A DNA stretch of 52,180 nt. Source: JBAZAX01 sp041671765. Its GTDB lineage: Bacteria > Babelota > Babeliae > Babelales > RVW-14. Position 1 is the stretch's first letter; every line of letters begins with the position of its first letter. The notes under the pieces are model-generated. The model was not told where the DNA came from, did not search any database, and saw nothing but the letters and a program-made list of their open reading frames with translations. The position numbers and the translations under genes were made by a program. The DNA lies in assembly GCA_041671765.1 (NCBI GenBank), contig JBAZAX010000009.1:1-52180 (forward strand), in the 5' to 3' direction. This document shows positions 34,190 to 42,206 of this stretch, piece by piece.

Positions 34190-35635
34190 ATGTTAAAATT
34201 AAACAAAAAGGTGCTTGTCACCAGAGTGCTTGTTTTGCTAGCGATTGCTTTTTTGCCAATCGGATTAGTATATTCAAAAGCGACAAATTTAAAAAAATCT
34301 AAGAACGTAGTAAAAACATCTAAAAAAATTAAATACACAGCATCCAAGCGTTCTATTTCTGAGAATCATGCTAATTCTACTGGCAAGATTAAAAATGCTA
34401 ATGTTAAAAAACATTCAAAAGCTGTTGTAAGTGCAGCCACTCTGCCAACAGAGAAATCCGATGTTTCAAATAATGAAATTGGTGCAGCCAATGCGCCATC
34501 AGGTGGTGGCGTTTATATAACACCAAAAGTCATTCGTGTTTTAATCGACGAAAAAAACACAAACAAGAGCCAGACTCTAACAATTAAAGCCAAGGAAAGT
34601 TTTGTTCTTGAAAGTCCGGGCGGTTCAAAGGTTACGGCACTATTTAATGACAAAAATGTTGATGTTATAGCAAAAAACGGAAAACTTTATTTGCGTTGTT
34701 CAGATAAAAAGTTTAGGCATATTAGATATGATGATTTAGAAGTTTATGCCTCGCATGGAAATTTGGAATTGAATGGAAAGTCTTATCAAGGAAGTGTCAA
34801 TATAAGAATTGATCCATTAACATGGAATGTTTTAATCGTTAACAGAATCGATCTTGATGATTACATTTATTCGGTTTTGAAATCTGAAAGTGTTCCAACT
34901 TGGCCATTAGAAATGCAAAAAGTTCAGGCAATTGCATCCAGAAGTTATGCATTACACCATATGAAACAGGTTAGGCTTAAAAACCCACGAAGTTTTTATG
35001 ATATTAGGAATACCAGACAAAATCAGGTTTATGATGGAGTTCATGCATTTAAGCATTTGCGTGATGCTGTTGATCAAACCCGCGGTGTTATTTTGACATA
35101 CAAGGGTGATATCGTTCTTGCCATGTTTGATATTTGTTGCGGTGGTATTATTCCAAGTAAAATGCGAAAAAACAAAAAATGTATGCCTTATTTGCGTCGT
35201 GACAAGCCTTGCAATTTTTGTAAAAATACAGCGTTTTATAGAAGTCAGTTGGTTTATAAAAAAGAACATCTGCTAAATATTGCCAAAGCAAGCCCAAATT
35301 TAAAGAAACGTTTTGAGGGTTTTGGTAATAAGTTAAATGATATTCAAATTACTGATCGGGATGCCGCTGGGGTTGTGCAGAAAGTTCGATTTGCAGGTCG
35401 CAAATATGTCAATCTTTCAGGTTTAGAAGTTTTGGCATTGTTTGGGGACAAGGTAAAAAGCTGTTCATTCAGCATAAAACAAGATGGTGATAAGCTTATT
35501 TTTGCGTTCAAAGGTTGGGGCCACTTCAATGGCCTGTGCCAATGGGGTGCTAGATCGCTTGTTTCTCAGGGATGGGACTATCGTAAGATTTTGAGTTTTT
35601 ATTATCCCGGAACAAATTTGAGTCGATTGAAATAG
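34190..35635 (+). CDS. Exported SpoIID/LytB-domain peptidoglycan hydrolase
   Basis: The 481-residue product has a signal or anchor segment (about 10-29), a Lys/Ser-rich linker (30-105) and a SpoIID domain (about 205-478). The catalytic Glu is likely Glu233 in KSESVPTWPLEMQK, followed by AIASRSYAL; FDICCGG and the C-terminal GWGHFNGLCQWGARSL match the 'CGG' and 'GHGVGMSQYGA' motifs. SpoIID is a lytic transglycosylase acting on stem-peptide-free glycan; in non-sporulating bacteria such proteins take part in division or wall turnover. There are no sporulation genes here. Cysteines are unusually many (KPCNFCKN), perhaps metal-binding. Confidence 0.83.
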   Translation: MLKLNKKVLVTRVLVLLAIAFLPIGLVYSKATNLKKSKNVVKTSKKIKYTASKRSISENHANSTGKIKNANVKKHSKAVVSAATLPTEKSDVSNNEIGAANAPSGGGVYITPKVIRVLIDEKNTNKSQTLTIKAKESFVLESPGGSKVTALFNDKNVDVIAKNGKLYLRCSDKKFRHIRYDDLEVYASHGNLELNGKSYQGSVNIRIDPLTWNVLIVNRIDLDDYIYSVLKSESVPTWPLEMQKVQAIASRSYALHHMKQVRLKNPRSFYDIRNTRQNQVYDGVHAFKHLRDAVDQTRGVILTYKGDIVLAMFDICCGGIIPSKMRKNKKCMPYLRRDKPCNFCKNTAFYRSQLVYKKEHLLNIAKASPNLKKRFEGFGNKLNDIQITDRDAAGVVQKVRFAGRKYVNLSGLEVLALFGDKVKSCSFSIKQDGDKLIFAFKGWGHFNGLCQWGARSLVSQGWDYRKILSFYYPGTNLSRLK

Positions 35636-35672
35636 CTTAAGTTGCTTTAGATAGTGGGTCTAGGAGAGTAAT

Positions 35673-36122
35673 ATGCCCGGGTATAAGGCGCACATAGCTG
35701 TGGGATCATTTTCCTGTTTGTTTTTGATTTATATTATTTCGACTTTAGCTCATTTTTGCCCAACATTTTTACAATTCATAGGCTGTTTTACATGTGCGGT
35801 CATGGGTTCAATATTTCCTGATATTGACACCACAAGCAAGGCCCAACGCCTGTTTTTTATATTTTCCAGCATAGTTTTACTAACGGCTATAGTTTTTCAA
35901 GCATGGTTTATATTTTTTAATTTTAGCCTTATTTCGGTTATTGTAATGCTTTTAAAGCATAGAACAATCACGCATAATGCATTTTTTCTTTTCACACTGT
36001 CAATTTCACCGATTCTTTTTAGCGTATTGTTTCTTCATGGGATATCTACTGGGGTCTTCTTAAGTGCGCTGGGATTTGCTGTTGGCGCATTATCACATTT
36101 ATTGCTCGATTTTGGATTGTAG
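35673..36122 (+). CDS. YdjM-like membrane metal-dependent hydrolase family protein
   Basis: The 149-residue product has four hydrophobic segments and the YdjM/PF04307 pattern: KAHIAVG at the N-terminus, GSIFPDIDTTSKAQR (about 45-59), KHRTITHNAF (about 93-102) and GALSHLLLDFG at the end. The His/Asp positions would bind metal in the membrane. The physiological substrate is unknown. AGGAGAG precedes the ATG; it is 37 bases after the SpoIID-like gene. Confidence 0.75.
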   Translation: MPGYKAHIAVGSFSCLFLIYIISTLAHFCPTFLQFIGCFTCAVMGSIFPDIDTTSKAQRLFFIFSSIVLLTAIVFQAWFIFFNFSLISVIVMLLKHRTITHNAFFLFTLSISPILFSVLFLHGISTGVFLSALGFAVGALSHLLLDFGL

Positions 36123-36140
36123 GGGCTTTTGCGGCCTAGG

Positions 36141-36159
36141 CTATTTTAAGTTAAAATAG
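36141..36159. repeat. Perfect AT-rich palindrome CTATTTTAA-G-TTAAAATAG
   Basis: A 9-bp inverted repeat with a single central base lies 19 bases after the YdjM-like stop. Without GC pairs it would be a weak terminator; it could equally be a protein-binding site upstream of the next gene. Confidence 0.4.
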
Positions 36160-36228
36160 AATTAGTCATAGCTTTTAAAACAGGGCTAAGATTAATTTTT
36201 GGAGGCTTATCGTTATTTGGGGGTTATC

Positions 36229-37821
36229 ATGGACTTTTTACGTTCACTTAAATTAGCAATTGCGTTTGTATTGTTATTTTTTTCTGGTGTTTTGGGTATG
36301 GAGCGTGAGCTTCCAACTGTAGATTCAGTTGGAGCCATTAAATCACAATTAGCTAAATATTTGGTTAGGGTTGAAAAGGGTAATGCTGAGAGCACTGATG
36401 GTCGATTGGTTCATGAGGGTATTAGCACAGTAATTGGTGCAAGATCTCTTCTTGCCATGTTCAGTACTCCAGCCAATTTTCATGAATTACAGGATCGACA
36501 AGAAATTTTAAGAGAACTTGTTACGCTAAAAACACAAGATTTTGAAAGTTTACATGTTCTTTTAAAAAAATTAGCAACACTTTTTAAAGAATATTCAGTA
36601 TTAGGAAATCAAATTGAGCAACTAGAGACTCATTTGAAAAAAATGGAGGAAGGATTGTGGACTCCAGACTTAGATGCGCGTATGGCTTTTACCGCCTTCA
36701 TAGCACTTCCGATTTTGTACTCTATGTGGGGCTCGCTATCGGGAACTCAGTTTTCTGCATATGTAGGGCTTTCAACGCTTTTCAGTGCGCTAGATCAGTA
36801 TTTTTTGAATGGTGCCGTTTCAAGTTATTCACCATTGGGATACATATTTTCAGGAGTAGTTGGAAAATTGTGCAAAGGAAAAGATACTTTACTTGCTACA
36901 GGAAATTCTGTTTTTGCTATGGATGATCATCATATTGCAAGTTTACTTGTTCCAAATGCTTGTGCTCAGCCGGATTTATTGACTTGTGCTGGCGAAAGTT
37001 GTTACTGTGTTGGGGCTGATGGGGTTAAAGCTTTTATTACCGGTGGTAGTCAATCGGCTGGCTTGGGTTTTTCAGCATATGTTCCTAGCGTTGTCAAATC
37101 TGCTGCTTCTTGTGTGTCTCAGGTCAACAGTGCTTTGGTAGTTGGCAGTAGTTTACTGCATTTAACTCTGCTGAATAAGCGCATTGCTTATAAAAAGATG
37201 CAATCGATTTTGGCAACTAAAAAGAAAAAAATGAGAGAATTATTAAATCAATTTACTGTATTACTTAATGATTTAAACGTTTCAATTAAACAGAAAAATT
37301 TGAAACTATCCACAATAGAAATTTGCGATCAGGCAGAGTTTGGCGTAAAACTTCGATATTTTGCAACGCTTGATGTTCTCATTGGTTTGGCATCACTTAT
37401 GCGTGAAGCTAACCCGCAGGAAAAAGGATCAGTTAAGTTTAAATTTGGATTTGTTGATTTTGTTGAGTCAGATCAAAATACAAATCGATTTGAAATAAGT
37501 ATTAAAAACATATGTCATTTTTTTAAATTTAAGCCAGAAGATGAATATAAAACAGCAACAGTTTTCGCTAATGATTATATATTTCCTGAATTAAGTTTTG
37601 TTGTTTCAGAAGATAACAAGCTCTTTGCTAACTCCAAAGAATTTGGGCAAATTAATTTTTTGACGAATTTACTTAATCCAATTTATGCTCAAATGCTTCT
37701 TGCTCATACATTTGGGATTGTATGGGGAGAGAGCGCGCGAATGAAGTTTATTGATATGAGCAGATTGAGCTTCATATCAAACCAGGATAAAGCAGTATTC
37801 CAAGTAATTTTTCCATGCTAA
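36229..37821 (+). CDS. Exported or membrane protein with a MutS-core-like segment
   Basis: The 530-residue product has an N-terminal hydrophobic segment (about 7-23) and a stretch at about 60-100 (TVIGARSLLAMF, then DRQEILREL) that resembles the start of MutS domain III ('T-x-x-G-x-R-L-L...R-Q-x-A-V-x-x-L'). A helical region follows, then Cys/Gly/Ser-rich sequence with hydrophobic segments (about 160-320) and a charged C-terminal part. No Walker A or ABC ATPase motif is present, so it is not a functional mismatch-repair MutS. GGGGG lies before the ATG at 36229; an upstream TTG is less likely. The family call is weak. Confidence 0.5.
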   Translation: MDFLRSLKLAIAFVLLFFSGVLGMERELPTVDSVGAIKSQLAKYLVRVEKGNAESTDGRLVHEGISTVIGARSLLAMFSTPANFHELQDRQEILRELVTLKTQDFESLHVLLKKLATLFKEYSVLGNQIEQLETHLKKMEEGLWTPDLDARMAFTAFIALPILYSMWGSLSGTQFSAYVGLSTLFSALDQYFLNGAVSSYSPLGYIFSGVVGKLCKGKDTLLATGNSVFAMDDHHIASLLVPNACAQPDLLTCAGESCYCVGADGVKAFITGGSQSAGLGFSAYVPSVVKSAASCVSQVNSALVVGSSLLHLTLLNKRIAYKKMQSILATKKKKMRELLNQFTVLLNDLNVSIKQKNLKLSTIEICDQAEFGVKLRYFATLDVLIGLASLMREANPQEKGSVKFKFGFVDFVESDQNTNRFEISIKNICHFFKFKPEDEYKTATVFANDYIFPELSFVVSEDNKLFANSKEFGQINFLTNLLNPIYAQMLLAHTFGIVWGESARMKFIDMSRLSFISNQDKAVFQVIFPC

Positions 37822-37898
37822 TTTATTCTTTTCGACAGCGTGAAATAAAAATTTATGTCACAAAGAAGTTGTTAGGACTGAATGGGCCGCGACCCCCT

Positions 37899-38705
37899 TC
37901 AAATCCCAAACAAATGTTCAGTATTTTTTGTTGTAGCATCTTCTAATTGTTTAATATCTATATCTCTGAGATTCGCTATAAATTGCGCAATCAGTGGAAT
38001 ATATACCGGTGAGTTTTGTTTTCCTCTGAATTGTTGTGGTGGTAAAAATGGTGCATCAGTCTCTAGCAATAGTTTGTCTAAGGGAATATTTTTGATGATT
38101 GAACGCAGTACATCATTTTTGGGATATGTTATATGTCCATCGATTCCGATATACAGCCCCCATTCCAAAATTTGATTTGCAAAATCAGCATTTTGTGAAA
38201 AACAGTGGATGACTCCTCTTAGTCCATCTTTAACATATTCTTGGATAATTGTTAGCGCCTCGTCTCCGGCATTTCTTACATGGATAACTATAGGTAAATT
38301 GCTTTCAAGTGCGAGCTCAATGTGACTTTTAAATGCTGCATTTTGTATCTCTTCATTATATGGTGGGCGAAAAAAATCTAATCCACTTTCGCCAATGCCA
38401 ACAATTTTATTTTCGGTTTTGTTAGTTACCATTTTTTTGATTTCTTTAAATTGTTCTTTCCAGTCGGATGAGCAGTCGCAGGGATGCATTCCAACAACTG
38501 CCCATACGCAATCAAATTTTTTTGCAATGGTTATACCATCTAATGAATCATGCAAACTACTGCCGATTTGTATTAACTTCCCGACATTATTTGCTTTTGC
38601 TTGTTCACAAAATTGTTCTATTTTTTGCATATCAATATTTGAAAGTGGCGTGGATTCTTCCTTGCCTGTCATCATATTTAGGTGGCAGTGTGAGTCAATA
38701 AACAT
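37899..38705 (-). CDS. tatD: TatD-family metal-dependent deoxyribonuclease
   Basis: The 268-residue TIM-barrel hydrolase has the N-terminal metal motif FIDSHCHLN (His6, His8), GIGESGLDF with the bridging Glu, PIVIHVRNAGDE, GVIHCFS and the late ETDAPFLPPQ. All metal ligands are present. Proposed roles are 3'-5' exonuclease activity and DNA repair. AGGAA precedes the ATG. A dispersed palindromic repeat lies 12 bases upstream in the leader. Transcribed alone, towards the 36229-37821 gene. Confidence 0.9.
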   Translation of the reverse strand: MFIDSHCHLNMMTGKEESTPLSNIDMQKIEQFCEQAKANNVGKLIQIGSSLHDSLDGITIAKKFDCVWAVVGMHPCDCSSDWKEQFKEIKKMVTNKTENKIVGIGESGLDFFRPPYNEEIQNAAFKSHIELALESNLPIVIHVRNAGDEALTIIQEYVKDGLRGVIHCFSQNADFANQILEWGLYIGIDGHITYPKNDVLRSIIKNIPLDKLLLETDAPFLPPQQFRGKQNSPVYIPLIAQFIANLRDIDIKQLEDATTKNTEHLFGI

Positions 38706-38716
38706 TTTTGTTCCTC

Positions 38717-38770
38717 TTTGTCATTTTGAATTTATTTCAGGGGCCATGGATTAATAAATGTTCCTGAAAC
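38717..38770 (+). repeat. Dispersed palindromic repeat, copy 2
   Basis: TTTGTCATTTTGAATTT-ATTTCAGG-GGCCATGGATTAATAAATG with terminal TTTCAGG...CCTGAAA arms. The alignable part matches copy 3 (42072-42109, opposite strand) closely and copy 1 (10429-10513) with an insertion. It forms the 5' leader of tatD. Confidence 0.6.
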
Positions 38771-39113
38771 TTAGTAAGTAAACTTTTTAAAATCATAGAT
38801 TAAAATTATAGTTTTTTGAATTTTAAAATATTTTTGATATTAAGATAAAATATTTATATAAAATTCTTAAAAATATTTTGATTTCACGATAGAAATAAAT
38901 TTGTAAAAAAATAAACAATAAGAGACACATTTTTTTGTTTGGTAAAAATTTTAATATGCAATATAAGACTTTTTAATAATTAAATAGCATAATTCCTTGA
39001 CAAACATCTAAATAAACTTTAGATTTCACACAGAAACTATCGAAAGATGTATTTTAAATTTGAATCGGTGTAGTGTATGTTTAACAAGGTATATGGGAGT
39101 TTGGGAGATTTAC
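38771..39113 (+). promoter_or_regulatory. AT-rich intergenic region with hup promoter
   Basis: No gene is apparent. A consensus-like promoter, TTGACA (38997-39002), 17-base spacer, TAGATT (39020-39025), lies about 90 bases before the HU start codon. The rest (38771-38990) is extremely AT-rich with runs of A and T, which may act as an UP element or curved DNA. Confidence 0.6.
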
Positions 39114-39392
39114 ATGAATAAGACAGAATTGATCAATTCCTTGAGCGAAGAGACCAATTTTAGCAAAAAAGATATTGCTAAGGTTCTTGCCGCTTTCACT
39201 AGAATTGTCGAGAGAACACTCAGAAAGGGTGGAAAAGTTTCTTTGACAGGTTTTGGTACGTATTGGTTATCACGCAGACCTGCAAGAGCTGGAATTAATC
39301 CTGCAACCAAGCAGCGTATTAATTTGCCTGCAATCAATGTTCCTCGCTTCAAGCCAGGCAAGCATCTTAAGGAAATTGTACGCTCTGCCTAA
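39114..39392 (+). CDS. hup: HU-family DNA-binding protein
   Basis: Nucleoid protein that bends DNA as a dimer. The 92-residue product has NKTELINSLSEETNFSKKD (2-20), KGGKVSLTGFGTYWLSRR (about 43-60) and RFKPGKHLKE near the C-terminus. The beta-arm RAGINPATKQRINLPAINVP is of the expected length with the conserved NP. The ATG at 39114 has GGGAG upstream; an earlier in-frame ATG (39060) would add an unlikely extension. The CPBP gene follows almost directly. Confidence 0.92.
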   Translation: MNKTELINSLSEETNFSKKDIAKVLAAFTRIVERTLRKGGKVSLTGFGTYWLSRRPARAGINPATKQRINLPAINVPRFKPGKHLKEIVRSA

Positions 39393-39408
39393 TTTTTTAG
39401 GTGAAAAT

Positions 39409-40290
39409 TTGATACCGACACTTCCCCCTAAAAAAATGCAGAAAATTTGGCAGGTTACAGGGCCGATTTTATTGTCGGCCTTGTCTATTTTAATAACATT
39501 CATTTTTGTTCAGCCAGTCGCCTGTTGGTTAGATCCAACATTTAGCCTTTTTGCCAATCGTGGAATTGGAAAAATAGGCATCACAGTTCTTGTGATGTGG
39601 CATATTTTTCTACTTTTGTTTAACTGTGATAAAAAGTTATTATACGATTTTTGGCAGACAAATTTTTTGTTTTTTAAAAAAACAGACTGGATCAAACCAT
39701 TTTTTTTATTCTTTATAGTATTTAGTTCTTTTCATGCGCTTTTCTTAATAGCTTTATATTTTACAGGTTGCCTTATTTATACACCTGTTCAAATTAATTA
39801 TAATCTATCGTTTGCGATTAAAATGCTTGTGGGTGTTATCGCAACTTTTTTTCTTGCCTGGACTGAAGAGCTTATTTTTCGTGGAACGGTTTATAAATTT
39901 TTTGTTCAAGCGCTTAGCCCTATTACAAGTGCTGTTTTTGCATCATTGATTTTTATGTTGTCTCATAATCTTTCTAATCCATTAGCGCTTGTGACAATTG
40001 ACTGGAAACTTGGGGCAGGGCTTTTCCTGCTTGGATTACTTCTTAATTTGATTTTTATCTTAACTGGCAAGCTTTATACGGGCATGGGTGCACATGCAGG
40101 ACTTGTTTTTGTTAAGGTCTTTTTGCGACGGATCCCATTCGTTGCATTTTTGCCACCAGAGCAGCTTTCTTTTTTTATAGACAAAGACTTGAGGCAGTCA
40201 TTATGCTTTCATCTGGCGTTTATTTTGGTTGATATTATTTTGATAATTAAAATAATAAAAAATCAGAAACGTAATTTATCAAATAATTAA
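39409..40290 (+). CDS. CPBP-family intramembrane protease
   Basis: About 293 residues with seven or eight hydrophobic helices. The CPBP/Abi (Rce1-like) motifs are present: EELIFRG (Glu153, Glu154, Arg158), a His in FMLSH (186) and the third-motif His in MGAHAG (229). Such glutamate proteases cut within membranes; bacterial roles include bacteriocin self-immunity and regulation. Start uncertain: TTG at 39409 has AGGTG at good distance, ATG at 39436 has none. The longer open frame into hup is a shadow. Confidence 0.78.
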   Translation: MIPTLPPKKMQKIWQVTGPILLSALSILITFIFVQPVACWLDPTFSLFANRGIGKIGITVLVMWHIFLLLFNCDKKLLYDFWQTNFLFFKKTDWIKPFFLFFIVFSSFHALFLIALYFTGCLIYTPVQINYNLSFAIKMLVGVIATFFLAWTEELIFRGTVYKFFVQALSPITSAVFASLIFMLSHNLSNPLALVTIDWKLGAGLFLLGLLLNLIFILTGKLYTGMGAHAGLVFVKVFLRRIPFVAFLPPEQLSFFIDKDLRQSLCFHLAFILVDIILIIKIIKNQKRNLSNN

Positions 40291-40447
40291 TAGATTTTTC
40301 GAACAAAATACAAAATTTTTAATTTAAATATTTTGCTTTTCATAATCTCTTGACTCTATTTTTCCCAATATTTAAGGTTGTACTGAAATCAGTTTCAGGT
40401 TTATATCGAATATATTTTTTATATTTTAAAAAGTTGGAAGGATCAGA

Positions 40448-41566
40448 ATGTTGAGAAAAATTGTTTTTGGACTTTTAATTTCAAATTTTTTGTTGTTTGA
40501 CTGTAAACCAATAAAGTCATTACAAAAAAATCTTGGTGAATTAAAAAGTTCTTTGAGTGAGCTCAAAACCAAGCTGGGAACTTTAAATACAAAAATGAGT
40601 GGATTGAAGGGGAAATTGGAGGGGAAGCCTGTCACTGGGGAAAGGGTATTTGATCCCACAACAATAAATGATAAAACAAAAACAATTGTCATAAAAGATG
40701 AGCATCAACAAGGAGGCTCTGATTCATGTAATACAATATTTGATAATTCTTCAAAAATAATAATTAAAAATAATCAAAACTTGGAGAAATTACTTATTCA
40801 AAGTAGGGCAGCAAATGATTTGACCGAGGTTATTATAGAAAATAATCCCAAATTAATAGAAGTAAAAATTGATGGGATTTTTAATGCTGGTCTTAAAAAA
40901 CTTGAAAAAATTGTATTAAAAAACAATGGGCAGGGCGATTTGATTTTACGACTAATATCTTTAGATGGACTAACAGGGATTTTTATTGAGGGACAAGCTA
41001 AGGGTTTGGATTTATCTTCTTTACCCAATTTAAATAAGATTTCATTTACTGATCAAACTGAATTAGAATGGCTTTCGCTGGAATTTTTACCTCAATTCGA
41101 TTTACCTGATTCATGTGGATTGAATTTAGTTAATTCTTCAATAACAAGTATCATATTAAGAAAACTTGATAAATACAAACTTGAAGATGTTAAAAATATT
41201 GTTGAACAACTTCCAAATTTGGAGCAACTTTTTTTAAATTCATTGAAAGGGAATGGCGTTGTTGAATTTGAGGGGACTAAAAATCCCAACTTAAAATTTT
41301 CAAGCATGAGCGGTGAATTTACAGGCGTAGATAAAATTATTTTTAAAAATTTTATATTTAATCAAATGAAATGGAGTATTCGCAGCATTATAGGCCCATT
41401 AACGATAGAAATTGAAGCAGAAAAATTGGATAAATTTTATAACGCTTTAGTACAAAAAGGCGATATGATTTTGATAGATGATAATAAGATGGACACTGGT
41501 TTTGGGTATAATGGGATTAATGTTGAAAAAGATAAAATTACAATAAAAATACTGGAGAAGAAATAA
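40448..41566 (+). CDS. Exported LRR-like protein, possible lipoprotein
   Basis: The 372-residue product has a leader MLRKIVFGLLISNFLLFDC, where Cys19 might be lipidated. Next comes a heptad-type coiled-coil (about 24-60; LGELKSSLSELKTKLGTLNTK), then irregular leucine/isoleucine-rich repeats (about 95-320) such as LTEVIIENNPKLIEVKIDG and LPNLEQLFLNSLKG, which suggest a leucine-rich repeat solenoid. I recognise no enzymatic motif. Could serve in surface binding or host contact; this is inference. Single gene with its own terminator. Confidence 0.6.
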   Translation: MLRKIVFGLLISNFLLFDCKPIKSLQKNLGELKSSLSELKTKLGTLNTKMSGLKGKLEGKPVTGERVFDPTTINDKTKTIVIKDEHQQGGSDSCNTIFDNSSKIIIKNNQNLEKLLIQSRAANDLTEVIIENNPKLIEVKIDGIFNAGLKKLEKIVLKNNGQGDLILRLISLDGLTGIFIEGQAKGLDLSSLPNLNKISFTDQTELEWLSLEFLPQFDLPDSCGLNLVNSSITSIILRKLDKYKLEDVKNIVEQLPNLEQLFLNSLKGNGVVEFEGTKNPNLKFSSMSGEFTGVDKIIFKNFIFNQMKWSIRSIIGPLTIEIEAEKLDKFYNALVQKGDMILIDDNKMDTGFGYNGINVEKDKITIKILEKK

Positions 41567-41568
41567 CA

Positions 41569-41602
41569 AAAAAGGGATGGCGTAAAAACCATCCCTTTTT
41601 TT
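41569..41602. terminator. Bidirectional Rho-independent terminator
   Basis: AAAAAGGGATGG pairs with CCATCCCTTTTT around a CGTAAAAA loop, with a T-run on the plus side and an A-run (T-run in minus) on the other. It separates the LRR-like gene from convergent ndk. Confidence 0.9.
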
Positions 41603-41633
41603 CGAAAAACTTTATATCAAAAAACGCGTTTGC

Positions 41634-42044
41634 TTACTTCAATTCAGGAAAGAAGAGAGCTAATTCAACTTTAGCGGTTTCAGGTGCATCAGAACCATGA
41701 GTTGCATTGCTACCAACATTTTTGCCGTAAAGTTTACGCAATGTGTCAGCTTCTGCCTTTTCTGGATTTGTTGCTCCCATCAAATCACGCCATGCTTTGA
41801 TAGCATTTTCTTTTTCAAGTGCCATGACTACAACTGGACCTGATGTCATGAATTCTACTAACTCAGCAAAAAATGGTTTGGTGTTGTGTACAGCATAAAA
41901 TTCTGCTGCCTGTGTCTTGTTAACATATATCTTTTTCATACCAAGAATATTAAAACCTTCTTGTTCTATTCTTGAGATTATGTTGCCGACATGTTTTGCT
42001 TTGACTGCATCGGGTTTGATTATTGCAAACGTTTTTTCTATCAT
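41634..42044 (-). CDS. ndk: Nucleoside diphosphate kinase
   Basis: Transfers the gamma-phosphate of ATP to NDPs. The 136-residue product has TFAIIKPDAV (Lys10), the ATP-site MGATNPEKAEADTLRKLYG (89-107) and the phospho-acceptor His116 in SNATHGSD. Length is typical. TAGGAACATA precedes the ATG. A dispersed palindromic repeat lies 28 bases upstream. Confidence 0.95.
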   Translation of the reverse strand: MIEKTFAIIKPDAVKAKHVGNIISRIEQEGFNILGMKKIYVNKTQAAEFYAVHNTKPFFAELVEFMTSGPVVVMALEKENAIKAWRDLMGATNPEKAEADTLRKLYGKNVGSNATHGSDAPETAKVELALFFPELK

Positions 42045-42071
42045 TATGTTCCTAAAAAAATAGGGATATTT

Positions 42072-42109
42072 ATTTAATCCATGGATCCTGAAACGAGTTC
42101 AGGATGACA
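42072..42109 (-). repeat. Dispersed palindromic repeat, copy 3
   Basis: On the minus strand it reads TGTCATCCTGAACTCGTTTC then AGGATCCATGGATTAAAT, with CCTGAA-CTCG-TTTCAGG as internal hairpin. It is the best-preserved copy and lies in the ndk leader in the opposite orientation, relative to its gene, to copies 1 and 2. Confidence 0.6.
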
Positions 42110-42206
42110 AAAATGTTGTTTTTAAACTTAATTGGCCCCAGAATTTGCGTTCTGAGGCCAATATTAAATCACACTGTTTATATTAAATCGTAAAAGATTT
42201 AATTAA

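Noticed and set aside
36229..37821. Annotation as mismatch-repair MutS
   Set aside because: No mismatch-binding FxE motif or Walker A/B, and a hydrophobic N-terminal segment; only a short core-like similarity.
39253..39408. N-terminal extension of the CPBP protease overlapping hup
   Set aside because: It is the out-of-frame shadow of the HU coding sequence and has no TM or family similarity.
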